Source: Hippasteria phrygiana
Lineage: Eukaryota > Echinodermata > Asteroidea > Valvatida > Goniasteridae
Assembly: GCA_037893225.1 (NCBI GenBank)
Contig: JAZGUH010000004.1
Span: 868,001 to 932,000 of the forward strand
Length of the DNA: 64,000 bases
Reading direction: 5' to 3'
In this document: one piece after another, positions 1 through 12,296 of the stretch
Layout: the number at the start of each line of letters is the position of its first letter
Numbering within the stretch: position 1 is the first letter of the stretch
Position numbers and translations under genes: made by a program
Notes under the pieces: model-generated
Databases searched by the model: none
Told to the model about the DNA's origin: nothing
What the model saw: only the letters and a program-made list of their open reading frames with translations

Positions 1-260
1 GAAAATTCTTCTCATTAACGGAACCTTCCAGTAAATTTTCAGTTCAAGTTGTTTTCAAACATATAACCATGTCTTTCATTCAACAATACGAGCATGATCT
101 AAATGCTTGTTTTTAATCAAAGTAAAAATATGGGATCATTTTCAATTCTTTTAAAATCTTTCCGATTTGGTCATACATGAAAGTAGGAAAGTATGAAAGC
201 CCATTAGCGTCAAGCCAAAATAATCGAATTCGCTATTACGGATTTATCATCTGTTATCAT

Positions 261-360
261 GGATCACAATTCGTTATTACAGATTCACAATCTGTTATTA
301 CGGATTCACAATCTGTTATTACGGATTCACAATCTGTTATTACGGATTCACAATCTGTTG
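261..360. repeat. 21-bp tandem repeat, about 5 copies
   Basis: A 21-bp unit is repeated head to tail about five times, the last copies being almost perfect. Each unit contains the short inverted repeat GATTCACAATC, so the array is a row of small hairpins. It is open in one frame and gives an ITDSQSV peptide repeat, but there is no other sign of coding. Probably a minisatellite. Confidence 0.9.
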
Positions 361-1288
361 TACCTCTCATGACATCACACTTTGGTTCATGAATATGAAA
401 ACTGCATTCACATAATACACATTTTGCTATTTCAATCTGGTACTATTAAATTGGGCTATATACTTGAGATGGAAAAAACGAGGCGATTCACTCATTTGTA
501 TCGTCACAATTCCCTGAAGTACATGTACCACATTTTACTAACAAATTTCGCATGAAATCTCACAATTTTGTAGTATACCTAAGGGTCTCATTGTCATTGA
601 TTGCTTTCTGTAAATCCGTGTGAGACCCATGGCATTCATCGGACTGCTTAATATGTTTTTTATGTGAATAGCCTATGTTTTAATTTTTTTGTAGTACAGC
701 ATGCTGGTGTGCGTTCGTTTAGTTTGTTTTCTGACTTTTAGTCAAGCTTTCGGTAAAGATGATTTTGACAACAACTTATCAAAATGAGGTGTAACATCTC
801 CGAAACAATCTGTTCACTTCAGAAAGCATACACAATAACTTGGGCCTATATCATTATATTTCACGCAATCACAGCTTTGAGATGATTTGGGCGTTCGTTG
901 GCCCGAAGCTGCATGCATGTAGCACTGGCACGAATGTAATTGGCAAGGTGTTCTAATGAGCAGCCTTGCCCGAGATAGTACGAGGTATGAACTGCATACC
1001 AATGAGGATCTAATACTGCCGCCATTTTGGATCTAAATCCCTGAAGGTACGGCAATGTAAAACCGTTGACAGCTAGAGTGGTTGCCAGCATTTCTGCTGC
1101 GTTGTGGAATTGTTGGAAAAGCGAAGATAGGTCTAATGCGGGGAAGGTCAGTGACAAGTAAAGATGGAATTTGCGTCGAAGATATTGTGAGTAATGCGAT
1201 TTCTTCCAGACATGGTGTTAAGCACTATTATAGGCCCTACATGCTTTCACTGTGCGGAAAAAAACATATGCTTACAAGGGCGGAACTC
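361..1288. other. no recognisable gene
   Basis: Only short overlapping open frames are present, and none resembles a family I know. Part of 1162-1235 resembles 1828-1895, so a degraded copy of the SINE-like family described below may lie here. Confidence 0.5.
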
Positions 1289-1716
1289 TTAAAGGTAGTA
1301 GGCCCTATACAACATTTGCTTTTGCTGCAATTGTCAGAAATGAATGGATTGGGGGTTAGTGTTTTTTATCAAATACTGTAACGCTGAACTATTTCAATTT
1401 TTTTGTGCACAGATGCTGGAAAAACACAGAGTAAAAAGATGTTGTTCTTGTAGTCTGGTTCCCTGACCCTACTTCAGACAAAACGGAGCAATTTATAGGC
1501 GCCAGGTCGAGGAACAGTTTTTTCCAACGATGGTCGGCCCGACCATCGCTGGCAATTGATACAAAAATTTCCACTTTTCTTGAAAATGACTGCACACCAG
1601 GTTCCATGATTTCACAGGATGCTTGAGACTATTATTTACCTACAGTCAAGTAACTTATTTCATAATAATTCAGTAGTTTCTTTTTTATGTTTGCAAATAT
1701 TGTATATTACCTTTAA
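1289..1716. mobile_element. TTAA-bounded MITE, family M1, copy 1
   Basis: Both ends carry TTAA followed by a matching terminal inverted repeat: TTAAAGGTAGT on the left, and the same word with one change when the right end is read on the minus strand. The centre (about 1528-1556) is a hairpin around GGTCGGCCCGACC. TTAA target sites are typical of piggyBac and Kolobok transposons; which one drives this family cannot be told. Other copies or pieces lie near 37918, 38966, 50905 and 52933. There is no coding capacity. Confidence 0.75.
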
Positions 1717-1827
1717 CTAGAGACCTCCTGAGTGCAGACATCTTAATCCCTCGACCACTGAGCTTGTCGGTATCGGTTTCCGGCTCGAATCCAATCAAGC
1801 AGCGGGTACAGCGCAATCAATGTAAAC

Positions 1828-1995
1828 ATGAAATTTGCGTCGGGGAGGACGTATAAGAGATTTCTGCCCTTCCCGACGTAGTGTTAAGCACTGTACGCTC
1901 GGTGTTTTCCGAGAGCTTGTGGGAAAATTTAACAGGCTTACTCGGGCAGGACTCGAACCCACGACCTACTGCCTTCTAGTGCAACGGACCCCAAG
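1828..1995 (-). mobile_element. tRNA-derived SINE-like copy, minus strand
   Basis: On the minus strand there is a perfect RNA polymerase III B box, GGTTCGAGTCC, at 1949-1959. It is followed by a body (CCCACAAGCTCTCGG, then a GTACAGTGCTT word) that is shared with the copies near 63300 and 63540. The A box is not clear, so the head may be cut by the neighbouring forward copy. Confidence 0.6.
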
Positions 1996-2000
1996 AAGCT

Positions 2001-2080
2001 GGTGGTCGAGTGGTTAAGGCGTCAGCAACAGTAAGCAGAAAGTCATGGGTTCGATTCCCGCCCGAGTAAGACTGTGATTT
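2001..2080 (+). mobile_element. tRNA-like SINE head (A box and B box)
   Basis: An A box, TGGTCGAGTGG, lies at 2003-2013 and a consensus B box, GGTTCGATTCC, at 2048-2058. This is the internal promoter arrangement of a tRNA gene with a Leu/Ser-like D arm. Clean pairing of the acceptor stem is not seen, so I call it a SINE head rather than a functional tRNA gene. It sits head to head with the minus-strand copy next to it. Confidence 0.55.
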
Positions 2081-2099
2081 TGCCTATACCGGTCTCTCT

Positions 2100-3260
2100 A
2101 AAAGCATTATCCAATGCTCTCTGCCCATAATTTTGTCTTTCCATGCCGTCACGTGAATATTCAAATTGAAAACGGCTTTTCCATGCTTTCGTTCGGTGAG
2201 AGTGCAGGATATCGGTGAATTCGCGTGGGGATTCAAAATCTTTGCAGAAGTATATATATATATGAAAGTAAACAAAGTGAAAATTTAAAACTTGCGAAGG
2301 AAATAAATGTAATCTGATATGACTGGAAAACACTTTAACTTGCACCCAGCTGATGCAAGTTTGACTGAACATTTTCCGGTCAAATCTGACTACACAAACA
2401 GAGGGAATGGACAGAGGGAGTGGCATGTATTCCTGGTCCTGTTGAAATTGAACGTGTACATAAGATTTGAAACCCATTTTTACATCAGACGGAGTGTAAT
2501 CTGCAAGATGTAGCTTGATCTATCATAGATAAAACAAGAGAGGGATTAATTTTTAATCGCGAATGTTCATTTTTGCCTGTTTAAAGATATAAGAAGATAA
2601 TGTTACCTGCAACAGCCCTCAATTTGAAAAGAAAGAAAAACCAAAAGCGGCGTGTGGTGCTTCACTCTCCAATGAAATTTATAACATAAAAACTTGATTC
2701 CAACTGTAATGATTTGATCGCCACTTGTATCAACATCTTTATCAGCTGAATGTTTGTTGCGCTGTACACGCTGAATTAATCGATGAATGCAAGTAATGTA
2801 CAAACTGGTGGAATATTTTGACATTAATTTTATGCACATCGAGTTACTTGTTGACTTATTGAGAACTAAATGTCTGATATAGAGCATCCTTTAGGGCCTA
2901 TGAACTTTCCAGGAAGTGCAGTTTAATTATCCTTATTTCCATTAACGTTCAACATTATCCTCTCTGACACACTATAGCCTCAACGACAGAGGAAAATCTA
3001 CAGGGATTGACAACGAAAAATATAACCCTTGGTGGCCTTCCTCCTTGATCTTTTTTACAAGCCAGTTAAAAATAGACATGCTGTGGATTTTGATGGACTT
3101 AATTGGCCGCTGTAAGGTCAGCTCTATCTGCTGCAGGGTACAGCAATACTTGACCCGTCAATTCTCGTGCGTACAGACGTGAGATTTCACAAGCCGTATG
3201 GCCGTGTTGAATGTATAGAGGCCGGGTCGGGGGAAGTAACAAACACAGCGTGGGGAGAGA
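2100..3260. other. no recognisable gene
   Basis: AT-rich DNA with short open frames on both strands and nothing recognisable. A run of G closes the segment near 3271-3286. Confidence 0.5.
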
Positions 3261-3367
3261 CACTCGGGAGGGGGGGGGGGGGGGAGCTGACCGAAGATGA
3301 AGATGTTAAAGAGATAGCATCTTTGACTTTGCTACCGATCCTTGATTTCTGTGTACATGTACTGTAC

Positions 3368-3458
3368 TACGTTCGAGGACAAGGGGAGAAAGAAAATACA
3401 AAGGAATCTTTCTTGTCCTCGGGAGACGGCCTTTTGTTGAAATCGGTCCTCGAACGTA
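3368..3458. repeat. small inverted-repeat element
   Basis: TACGTTCGAGGAC at 3368-3380 is exactly complementary to 3446-3458, with a second inverted pair (GAGGACAAG/CTTGTCCTC) inside. Related GAGGACAATAGG words recur at 3585-3700, so this is probably one end or one copy of a short transposon family. Confidence 0.5.
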
Positions 3459-4439
3459 GAAGTACGTGCTTATTCTATGGGGTTGGGTTATATTAAAGGA
3501 ACAATAGGAAACACAAAGCATTGTCCTCACCAGTATGTGTGTGTGTGTGCGTTTGTATAGCTATTCAGACCGTGGACCTTTAACAAAGAGGACAATAGGG
3601 TCCGCGATTGTGTCAAGGTCCACGATTGAAAATCGTGTACAAAACCAATGGGAGGCCTTCCGAAAAAGTATAAACAAAAGAGGGACAATAGGAGGTCCGC
3701 GATTGCCGGTGTTTACACACTTGTGTGTGGGGGGGGGATATTGTTCATGGTATACATCGAGGACAGGGAACAGAAAAAAATACAGGGCACTACGTCCCCG
3801 ATTGGCAAGCTGTCCTCAGCTGAAAATCGTGTACAAATCAAATAAGAGGAATTAAAACCTTATCAATAAAGAAATACGCTCTTGTAAAAGTCCAATAGTC
3901 CATCCTGCAGCGTATCCATGCTGTTTGTGCCAGGGAGGGCAAACAACGTCCGAACCGTCTTAAAACCGTCTTAAATATACCTTTTCCATTTGTTTTTTAT
4001 GACGCCTCAAATGCTGCCGTGAGGGAGTTCCCCCTGCCCCTCCGCCCACCCCCCCCCCCCCCCCCCCCTGAATAATACCCCGCTGAGTCTATCCTGCCGG
4101 TGTTCATGAGCGTAATATGACTCTACGGTACACTAGCAGCATTTTCTAGGCATGAAAAATGTGTCTCACTTGGGCAGTAAATACACCTCCGTCCATACTA
4201 TACTATACATGTATACTCCGTCCGCAGCGATTCCTTCGAAGAGAGGTCAGATCTAGGCCAAGACATTAAAAATGTATATAGGCCTATAGGCTATAACAAG
4301 CTGCAGAAATACGATTCGTGTTAAAGTGTGGCTGATCGGCTTGTGTCCCAGCTTTTGAGTTGAAAGAAGACGACGAATGAAAATTCCAGATTTATAGATG
4401 CCGTAAACCCCAAAGAATATTTATTCCTGCACCAGGAAA

Positions 4440-4645
4440 CCCACGTGATCAGGTATAGGGACTGAAAACCCAATCCACATAGTGCACCTGGGCGGGAATC
4501 GAACCGGGTCCCCAGAGGTGGAAGGCGAGGAAGATATCACTGCGGAAGCCTGATCGCCAAATTCGAGAACGGGGTGTACATTGTACAACCCCTGGAAAAG
4601 GCGTATAGCAACACGTTATTATGCGATTGTTGAAATCCAAATTTG
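4440..4645 (-). mobile_element. tRNA-derived SINE-like copy, minus strand
   Basis: On the minus strand a perfect B box, GGTTCGATTCC, lies at 4495-4505. It is followed by a body of the tRNA-SINE type containing words such as TTTTCAGTCCCTA and CACGTGGGTTTCC. The A box is degenerate (around 4549-4559). No intact tRNA fold is seen. Confidence 0.5.
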
Positions 4646-5156
4646 AGTCGCTGCACTTTTGGCGGTGTTCAGATTTTCTCGAAGATGACGCATTTCAGTC
4701 GGAAATATTTCCCAGGAGGATTGGTCCTGGTATCATACACATTACATGTAAGCTTCCAGGTTGAAAATAATCATATTTTTTTTATATTTACCAAAGCTAG
4801 GCCTATATCATAAATTTAAGAACGGGAAAAGGGTTCCAACACGTTCATGTTTAATTGTCAGTTTTCATAAATAAAAAAAATCACTATAAGTGGTTACTTT
4901 TCGGAAAAATTCTAAAACTTTGGCTGAAAATCTACAAATAACCCCCCAGTTTGGCCTTTGTAAATACGACATGCATGCAAAACTCACAAGTATGCCTACA
5001 CCTTCCAACAGAAAGTGACAGATCAAAAACTATACAGTTAAAATGAACGTGTGGTGCGTAAATTCCTTTTCCTCTGGAGCATCATTCTATACAGTAAAAC
5101 CTCACTCTTCAGAATGACTCTTCAGTAGATCCGAAGTCTGATATAAAGCCGAGGTA

Positions 5157-5203
5157 CACCGGATCGGAGCTTAAAGGGGTCCCCTTTAAGCTCCGATCCG
5201 GTG
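5157..5203. repeat. perfect 23-bp inverted repeat, 1-nt spacer
   Basis: The 23 bases 5157-5179 are an exact reverse complement of 5181-5203, separated only by the T at 5180. The arms read CACCGGATCGGAGC... towards GGGG. It would extrude as a nearly loopless cruciform. No gene lies against it, and it may be the centre of a decayed foldback element. Confidence 0.95.
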
Positions 5204-7033
5204 GCGTTTTATAACACTTTTACTATATATTCATGACGAGGAGCAAACACTTGGCGAAGATTGGTTTCGTCGAGTGGGTCACATCTGGCTTCCGGTCACT
5301 CGGGAGGCCGGCCACGGCGTGATCGAGAAGCCGCAGTCACGGAGGTCATCAGAGCTTTGAGGCCGGAGGACGAAAATAAAATTGGAGATGAAACAAACAT
5401 GAAGCCAGCGCGCGCTCTCCCTCTCTCTTTCTCTTCGCGGTTGCTGACGTGCATACTTACGCTTATGGATTCAAGGTATAGAAGTTGATGTCAAGTTTTG
5501 CTGATTGCCACACTAAAGACATGCCAGGGGTATACTTATAATGCGGAAACAGCAGAAAACCTGAAGAGGAATCTTGGCATGTTTTCGTCATCCTCGTGTA
5601 GCCCCAGCACTTAACGTTGTGGTTGAAAGTTGAAATAGGCCTATACACCAGTCCTGCAACGCAATTTCCCAATTCATTCCATGCAAAGCTGTGAACCAAT
5701 TGATTGTTTTTATTTATTTTACATCTTTGGACAATAAAACTATTGTTGAACAGGGGCTGTCATGGAAATACAAAAGTAAAAAAATCAGTCATCAAAATAT
5801 GTGTAGGGATATCCAGACCACCATCAACAATAAAAGCAAGATAAAATTCGACCAAAAATATAGAAAAGGACTTCTGAAACACGATTTTATTGATATACTG
5901 AGAATTTACAACAAAAACGTTGCAAGAAACAGAGCACCTCTAGGAACAGGTAAGGAAACGTTTTATTCTGAAATATTTTGTCAAAGTGCGCAACCGCATA
6001 TACACATGCATTCCCTACGTTGTTGTCTAAAATACAGTCGATGAACCATAGGGCTATAGCAACCTATGCGTCCCCAAGTAATGTATCCCTGCAGTGTACA
6101 TATATCACGACTTATACAGCTTCAATGTATAAAAACAATTCTTTGGACAATTCTTTTAAAAGCTTTCGACAAAATGTTGTTTAAAAGAAGAAAAGATGGC
6201 AATTCAATTTGTTCGCACAATAGCGTCAGCTTTTCCACAGAACACACAGCTAGCTATGGCGTTAAACGCGTGCAGCATTGTGCAGATTATACCACGTCGG
6301 AAAATGTTTCAATTGATTCATTTAAATGCGAAATGATTTCTGGCGTAATGATTTCCTGCTATGTTTAAAACCACAGTAAAAACGGAAAACACTTTATTTT
6401 TCGTGACAATTTAAACTGTGGCATACGCGAGGTGAAGACAGGCGGGAGGGGTTGATAGCAGTGTAGGGTCGATGCAACGATAAGTTTCACGCGAAAATGT
6501 AGGTCGGTGCCTTGGCAGCGTATTTTCCCCCGTCCCCAGAGTTAAAAATCTGCAGGTACCCATCGATCGCCATTTACCGCCTAAACCAACATTGCCGGCA
6601 GGCTATTTTTGTAAAGGTCCGAAGCAATTGTTTGACTGGATTTTACTGTCGACTTTGCTTGAAATATCAAGACACCTGTCACTCGCACGCACCAGTATTC
6701 TCGTGCTCCACAAAAGCGAAACCAAACTGTATTATTATTCTTCAACGTCACTCAAGTGACGTTAAAACAGTGTTTTTTGTATCCACATAACTTGACACTG
6801 GAAATATTTGGTTTGCTGTGACTTCGTACGATATTATTCTGCAAACGTAAGGTCCATAGGCTTTCTGAAAATAAGCAAATGAGGTGTGTGCGAGAGAGAT
6901 AGGGCCTGGTAGGAATGAGTCTTGGCTCACAACATTCACGAAAAATTGTTGCTATTTGTAATTTACCATTCTCTGTAGATCCAATGGTCTTTTCATTGGA
7001 CAATGATTGCTTATAAATAAACCCAATTACTAT
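5204..7033. other. no recognisable gene
   Basis: Short open frames only. The longest (117 codons, 5691-6044) has no recognisable domain and no splice or start context that supports it. I see no repeat family here. Confidence 0.45.
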
Positions 7034-7726
7034 AAGGCCAAGTAAAAACAATGTTTAGCGTCCGGGTTAAAACTTTTTAAAAAAAATTTCAAGATGGCCG
7101 CCGTTCTTTTTAAAAATTTCCGACAACCGCAGGTTTTTCAACCGGTTCAAACACATACAAATTAAAGTGACATGTTGGACAAGCGAAATGAACAGGTTTA
7201 CAGTGGTTTTAACCAGTTCGCGTCGGAGAACGTGTTAACACGATCTGGCTGTTTTTATACACGGGCACGGCTGACGGGTTAAAACGTCAAGCTTGCCTCG
7301 ACCTACCGGTACCTCCTGCCGGGTGACGTCCCATAACAACACGAGAAGTCTGGGGACCGTGTGTTGAACTTGAACTTGGCCGCTGTGCACGGCCTGTTGT
7401 TCTACAATTTACGCTCCGGTGGGCGCACCCAAAGTATTGAAATAATGAGGTTTCGGCAGGAAATATCGTACAGATACTGTTGAAATGACTCTTGCAAATC
7501 AGTATCTGTGGCGTTTGGCTGTAGGGCCTAAATCAGAAGTTAGCTGCTATATTTTGCCTTTTTTGAAAATAGAAATATTCGGCAAAAATATGCCCGGCGC
7601 GAACTGGTTAATAGTCTTAGTAAGATTTGTTCAGCTCATTTTCCACTGGTAAAAATAACAAAATCCAGGTGGCCCCCAAAAGGAAGCGGGCGGGGACGCT
7701 AAACATGATTTTTTTACTTCGCCTAA
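7034..7726. mobile_element. TIR element, about 0.7 kb, non-coding
   Basis: The left end (AGGCCAAGTAAAAACAATG then TTTAGCGTCC) is mirrored by the right end on the minus strand (AGGCGAAGTAAAA, then ATGTTTAGCGTCC). There is no long open frame inside, so this is a non-autonomous DNA transposon. An AGGCCAAGTAAA word also occurs near 63699, possibly an isolated end of the same family. Confidence 0.6.
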
Positions 7727-7923
7727 TGTCTTTATCATCGGGTTTTCCTTTGAGTTTGAAAGACACATTGTAACAACAGCTAGCAATATAAGACAACAAC
7801 AACAAACAAATAAACGGCAGCAATAATAGCAAACAAAAACGAACGACGGGAACACATTTTTTAACTTCCGGGTGTTAAATTAACACCGTGTGGTAGTATC
7901 GAACCATTCGTTCGATTTAGACA

Positions 7924-8155
7924 TTATGGTGTTGACTTTACAGCAACAACGACGACAAAATCAACACCAGACAACAACGGCGATGAAACGACGACAACAA
8001 TGACAACACCAATATCAACAACAAAAACGACGGCAACAAAAACAGGCGACAGTAACGACGACGACAGCAGCAACGACGACGACAATACCAATATCAATAA
8101 TAACAAAAAGGACAACGACAACAATAACAGCAAGGACAACAAAAACGCCAACTAT
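7924..8155. repeat. imperfect CAA/CGA trinucleotide low-complexity tract
   Basis: The plus strand is an irregular run of CAACAACGACGACA-type triplets over some 230 bases. Open frames here (for example long Val/Leu/Ser runs on the minus strand) are products of the repeat and not genes. Confidence 0.9.
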
Positions 8156-8179
8156 AGGCTTTGAACAACTACCTGCTAG

Positions 8180-8547
8180 AACTAACGAGAGGTATCTGAA
8201 AAGAACCTTATCGCACAACTCGTATCTCAACCTTCGTTAAGTGAGAAGGGTTCAAGGGAGAATCAATTTCGGGCAACTCGTTTTCTCTACTGTCGATAAG
8301 GAGACTTCACGGGTTAATATGGTTCAGGGAGAACCATGGGGACTTCTCGGGTTGTTCTCAACGTTTCGATTAGCCTGCTCCGTGGAGTCCCCGTGGTTCT
8401 CCCCTGAACCATTATTTATCACTTATCGACAGTAGAGAAAACGAGTTGCCCGAAATTGGTTCTCCCTTGAACCCCTCTCACTTAACGAAGGTTGAGATAC
8501 GAGTTGTGCGATAAGGTTCTTTTCAGAACACATACCTCTCGTTAGTT
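8180..8547. mobile_element. foldback MITE with long TIRs
   Basis: The left arm from AACTAACGAGAGGTAT through TTCGGGCAACTCGTTTTCTC is repeated inverted at the right end, ATACCTCTCGTTAGTT at 8532-8547. The arms are roughly 120 bases, with one insertion (the extra ACACAT word near 8528) breaking the symmetry, and a second inverted pair around the centre (GGTTCAGGGAGAACCA and its mirror). No coding capacity. Confidence 0.8.
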
Positions 8548-8959
8548 GAGATAAGCACATGGTGTTACCGCAAACTGAAACGATATCGATATTCCACCAT
8601 GCAAAGCCTCAAAACTTATACCTGCTAGAATGCAGCGTATTTTTCATGTTCTTTCTCACTCTCAAAACCGGCAATTTTATCTCGCCTTAATTCCCCTAAT
8701 AATCATGACTGCCAAGTGAGAGAGCGAGGGCGATTTGTTCGGCGCGACAGATTTCAAGTCTAATCCGCCCTTGGCAAGTTCCCACCTTCTCACTCGTCAA
8801 CAATGCCAGCTGCACATGATATACGTACTTCACGGATCTATATTATTCACTTGCATTTCTTTGAATACATTGGGAGTTGTCAACATCTTTCTCTGATCTT
8901 AAAAAAAGGTTTTGATCAACCATGAAAACATTTTCAAGCTAAAAGACTTGATCGTGAGA

Positions 8960-9410
8960 CATAAGCGTAGCAAGGTCATTTTTATTGGGGGTAGACGATA
9001 AAAAAGAGCACTCGATATATCGGGGGCACAGGGGGCACTAACGTTTTTAGGGCACAGGGGGAACCAACATTTTTCAGTGGGGGCACAGGGGGCACTTTAA
9101 TTTCCAGTGACGGCACACTAGGGCCAGCAGCATGAAGGAAATTATTTTATTGTTGCGTCGATTGTGTACTTACGGGCCCCGTTCCTATAAGAGAACAAAA
9201 TCCACGTTTAAGTTATTGGACTTACTAAACTAGCTTGGGGCATTAAAAACCAACAGGTATGTCGTAGATAGAGGGCAGGGTTTTGATTTTTGGGAGGGAA
9301 ATTTTGGGGTACAAAAAAGGGGAGGAAAAAGGGGGGAAGGCACTCTGAAAATATTGAGGGGGTGTAAATACTACCCCCCCCCCCCCCCCCCCCCCCTGGC
9401 TACGCCTATG
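8960..9410. mobile_element. MITE with GCGTAGC ends and oligo-C tract
   Basis: CATAAGCGTAGCAAGG at the left end mirrors CCTGGCTACGCCTATG at the right end. The interior has repeated GGGGGCACAGGGGGCAC words and a run of about 26 C near 9374. This end type recurs in the 18586-18870 MITE. Confidence 0.6.
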
Positions 9411-9670
9411 TGAGAGAGATTTAGTTGAGAGCATGGGTACTTGATATCTTTTGAAGTAGGCATATGCCAATTTTATTTTTATTGCACATCAGGCCTGGGT
9501 GGGGGGGGGGGGGGGGGGGGGGAGGTTCGGGGGTTCTCAGAAATTTAAAAACTAATAACAATTTTTAAAAATCGCCGCCCATAAGATCGACACAACCCCA
9601 AAAAAATATTCAGAAAAAATAACTCTCGCCTTTGAGTTGTAAGCGCAAGCTTTTTGTTCAATCAAGCAAT

Positions 9671-11432
9671 CCGGCGTCCGATTGTCCGAAGGTTTATTGA
9701 TCCGAAGGTTCGATATTCCGAAAGTACAAATTCACCATAAGAGGGGGTTCGTTAGTCCGAAAATGAAATAAGGTTCGTTAATCCGAACATTTGATGCGAT
9801 AGTCCGAAGGTCCATTGGTCCGAAGGGCCGACAATCCGAAGGTTAATTTATCTGAAGGTTCGGTAGTCCGAATTTAGAATAGGCCTAAGGTTAATTAGTC
9901 CGAAGGTTCAAAAGTCCGAAACGAAAAATAAGGTTCAATAGTCCGAAGGTTCATTATTCCGAAAGCACACAAGGTTCGATAGTCCGAATTGACAACGAGG
10001 TCCGATAGGCCCTATACAAGTCCGAATTGACAATAAGGTTCGATAGCCCGAATCGGCAATAAGGTCCGATAGTCCGAATCGACAATAAGCTTATTGTCAA
10101 TTCGGACTATCGAACCTTATTGTCAATTCGGTACTATCGAACCCTATCGTCTATTCGGAATATCGAACCTGATCGTCCATTCGGACTATCGAACCTTATT
10201 GTCGATTCGAACTATCGCACCCTATCGTCTATTCGGACTATCGAACCTTCATATGAATTTGTTAACCCCACTTTTGTTCACTTAATTTCACAGTTTAAAT
10301 CTGGCGCGTAGAGTATAATACAGAGGTCTATGGTTATTAAATTGGATTAACGCTGGTCCTGTGTAGCTGTGCGTTCGGCCCTGAAATGTGGCCCGGCACA
10401 CTCCATTCACAAAATGGGTAAAACAAAACATCTTTGCACGAGGGCATGCATAAACACAGGCACTGGTTTATAGCTGCAAGTAGGAAACAAAGATATAGTT
10501 AAGTTTAGTAATTGTTTAATTTTCTAAACAACACATAATCTCAATTATTTTGGAAAAGACATACGTATGTGGGTGTACATGCATATATATACTCCCCACA
10601 TACAAAATGGTACGGCCCAATAAACAAGTGTACGTTCTTTGCATCACATAATTTCTGTAGCTGCCTTGAATGAACAGTATTCAGTTCCAAATTTACATTA
10701 TTTCAAAATGAAATTAACTCCTCAAAAGAACACAGTTTTAATGCCAGATAACTGATTCACAAATGGATAGTTTTTAAATGTCTTAGTTACAGTAAAATCG
10801 AAGAAAATCTGTCTTGTAAAACGGGTGATGAGCAGAGTCCAAGATCATGTAACGCGTGGTAAGCAATGGTAAATCGATGTAAGTCTCGAACAATGCCTTA
10901 TCGATCGAAAGTTGTCATTGGCCACTTTTTTCTTTGTGAAAAGTACGTAGGTGTTTTTCAACCAATCATAACAGGTTTTACATGTAAGGAAAGAGGAGGA
11001 TCTAAGCTATTCGATTCCGTTTAACCCCGTACGATTCGATACTCCAGTAAGGAGTTACAGTCAAAAGAGTCGACGCGAGGGCGCTCAATCGGTGCGTTTA
11101 CACAGACAAATGATGAAAAGTTCACATTTTCAAAGCCGAAAGTACGTGGATTTTTTTCAAGATAAAATATATGTATATATATCATGAGAACGACAAAGAG
11201 TTAAATCGTATAGAACCGTTTAACCCGGTGAAAAAGACCGCATGGTTATCAAACTATGACCCGAAACGTCGAAAAAAAGGGTCATTTTACGCGGATTTTC
11301 GCCCGGAAATGGGCCCCGCACAGAGGTTTGAGCTTAAGTGAACACAACAAATTCATATGCTGATTATTTAACCTTATTCCCTTTTCGGACTAATGGGCCC
11401 TTCGGACTATTGAACCTTCGGACTATTGAACC
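9671..11432. mobile_element. DNA transposon-like element with tandem-repeat termini (GGTTCGATAGTCCGAA)
   Basis: The left terminus (9671-10255) is a long irregular array of GGTTCGATAGTCCGAA-type units. The array inverts its orientation at the palindrome around 10088. The right terminus (about 11385-11432) carries the same units in inverted orientation. Internal to both arrays the word CATATGAATTTGTT occurs in mirrored orientation (about 10249 and about 11355), which supports one element with terminal inverted repeats. The 1.1 kb between holds no long open frame, so it is non-autonomous. Superfamily unknown. Confidence 0.65.
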
Positions 11433-11618
11433 TGCTCGTTGCCATTTGTTGTTGTTGTTGTTGTTGTTGTTGCTGCTTGTAGGGGCCTACTTCTAAAGTT
11501 GCAAACCAGAAACCCTACATGTCTTATTTTGCCTATGGGTAAGAACAAAACAAAGAGGTTAAATGGCGCCACCAATGGTGAAAAGGTGTGTCAGCCCCCC
11601 CCCCCCCCCCCCCCACCA

Positions 11619-11651
<33 letters not shown>

Positions 11652-11765
11652 CGCTTGTAAAACAAATTCCGCAGACGGAACATTTTGGGAGTCACCTTTC
11701 TGGGCAAATTTCAGGAACCCCCCCTGCAAAAAATCCTGGATCTGCCCCTGCCATGTACATGGGTG
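11433..11765 (-). mobile_element. oligo-G repeat B, inverted copy
   Basis: Read on the minus strand it begins CAGGGGCAGATCCAGGATT, runs through oligo-G tracts, then TGGTGGCGCCATTT and GTAGGCCCCTACAAGC, and stops at CTCGTTGCC. The same order of words occurs on the plus strand at 16513-16745. It therefore forms the outer layer of the large inverted structure described below. The GGGGCGGATCCAG end is of a type common in deuterostome MITEs. Confidence 0.7.
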
Positions 11766-12182
11766 AATGCACGGCAACTAAGTACTACTGATCGACCATA
11801 CAACTTCCCCGGGACCTGAATGCAAACAAAATCCACCTTTGTTGACTTCTGTGTGCGGTATTGACCAGTGAAATGGAAGGGGGGGGGGGGGGGGGGGGGT
11901 GGTAGTGACAACTAACTGGACTTGATCAATCTAAATTTCGGGTTCTTCTTGTCGCAAACAAGTCGTCTGCGGCGAGAGTGCAAATCAAGGTCGTTCCGGT
12001 CACGCATTTGCATGAATTCTGCTTCGCAGTGGCTTCTGTCTGTTTGTCCGTGTCTGTTACCTTAAATATCAATCTGTAAATAAGTGTCACTACAGGCGAT
12101 GTACTGTATCCCATTTCGGAGATCCAGCTCCTGTACATTATAGGCTTTTTTGAAAATCTGGTTCCTTCGTGTCCATATGAAG

Positions 12183-12296
12183 CACGATATGGGGGAAAAG
12201 GGACCCCCCCCCCCCCCCCCCCCCTTTTTTTGTGTTGGTCATTGTGTTCCCGGAATCTCAAGAATTCTATTCAGAAATCTAGGGGGATGTGAGTAT
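12183..12296. repeat. diverged outer arm of the palindrome, left side
   Basis: CACGATATGGGGGAAAAGGG followed by an oligo-C run and a poorly conserved 80 bases is mirrored at about 16297-16389. Similarity is much lower than in the inner arms. Confidence 0.6.

Noticed and set aside
2001..2075. Possible functional tRNA-Leu/Ser gene
   Set aside because: A and B boxes are good but I cannot pair an acceptor stem, and the same body is repeated elsewhere as a SINE-like copy.
7924..8230. Open frames rich in Val, Leu and Ser on the minus strand
   Set aside because: They follow from the CAA/CGA triplet repeat on the other strand.
11559..11911. Proline- or glycine-rich open frames
   Set aside because: Produced by oligo-C/G runs; no other coding sign.
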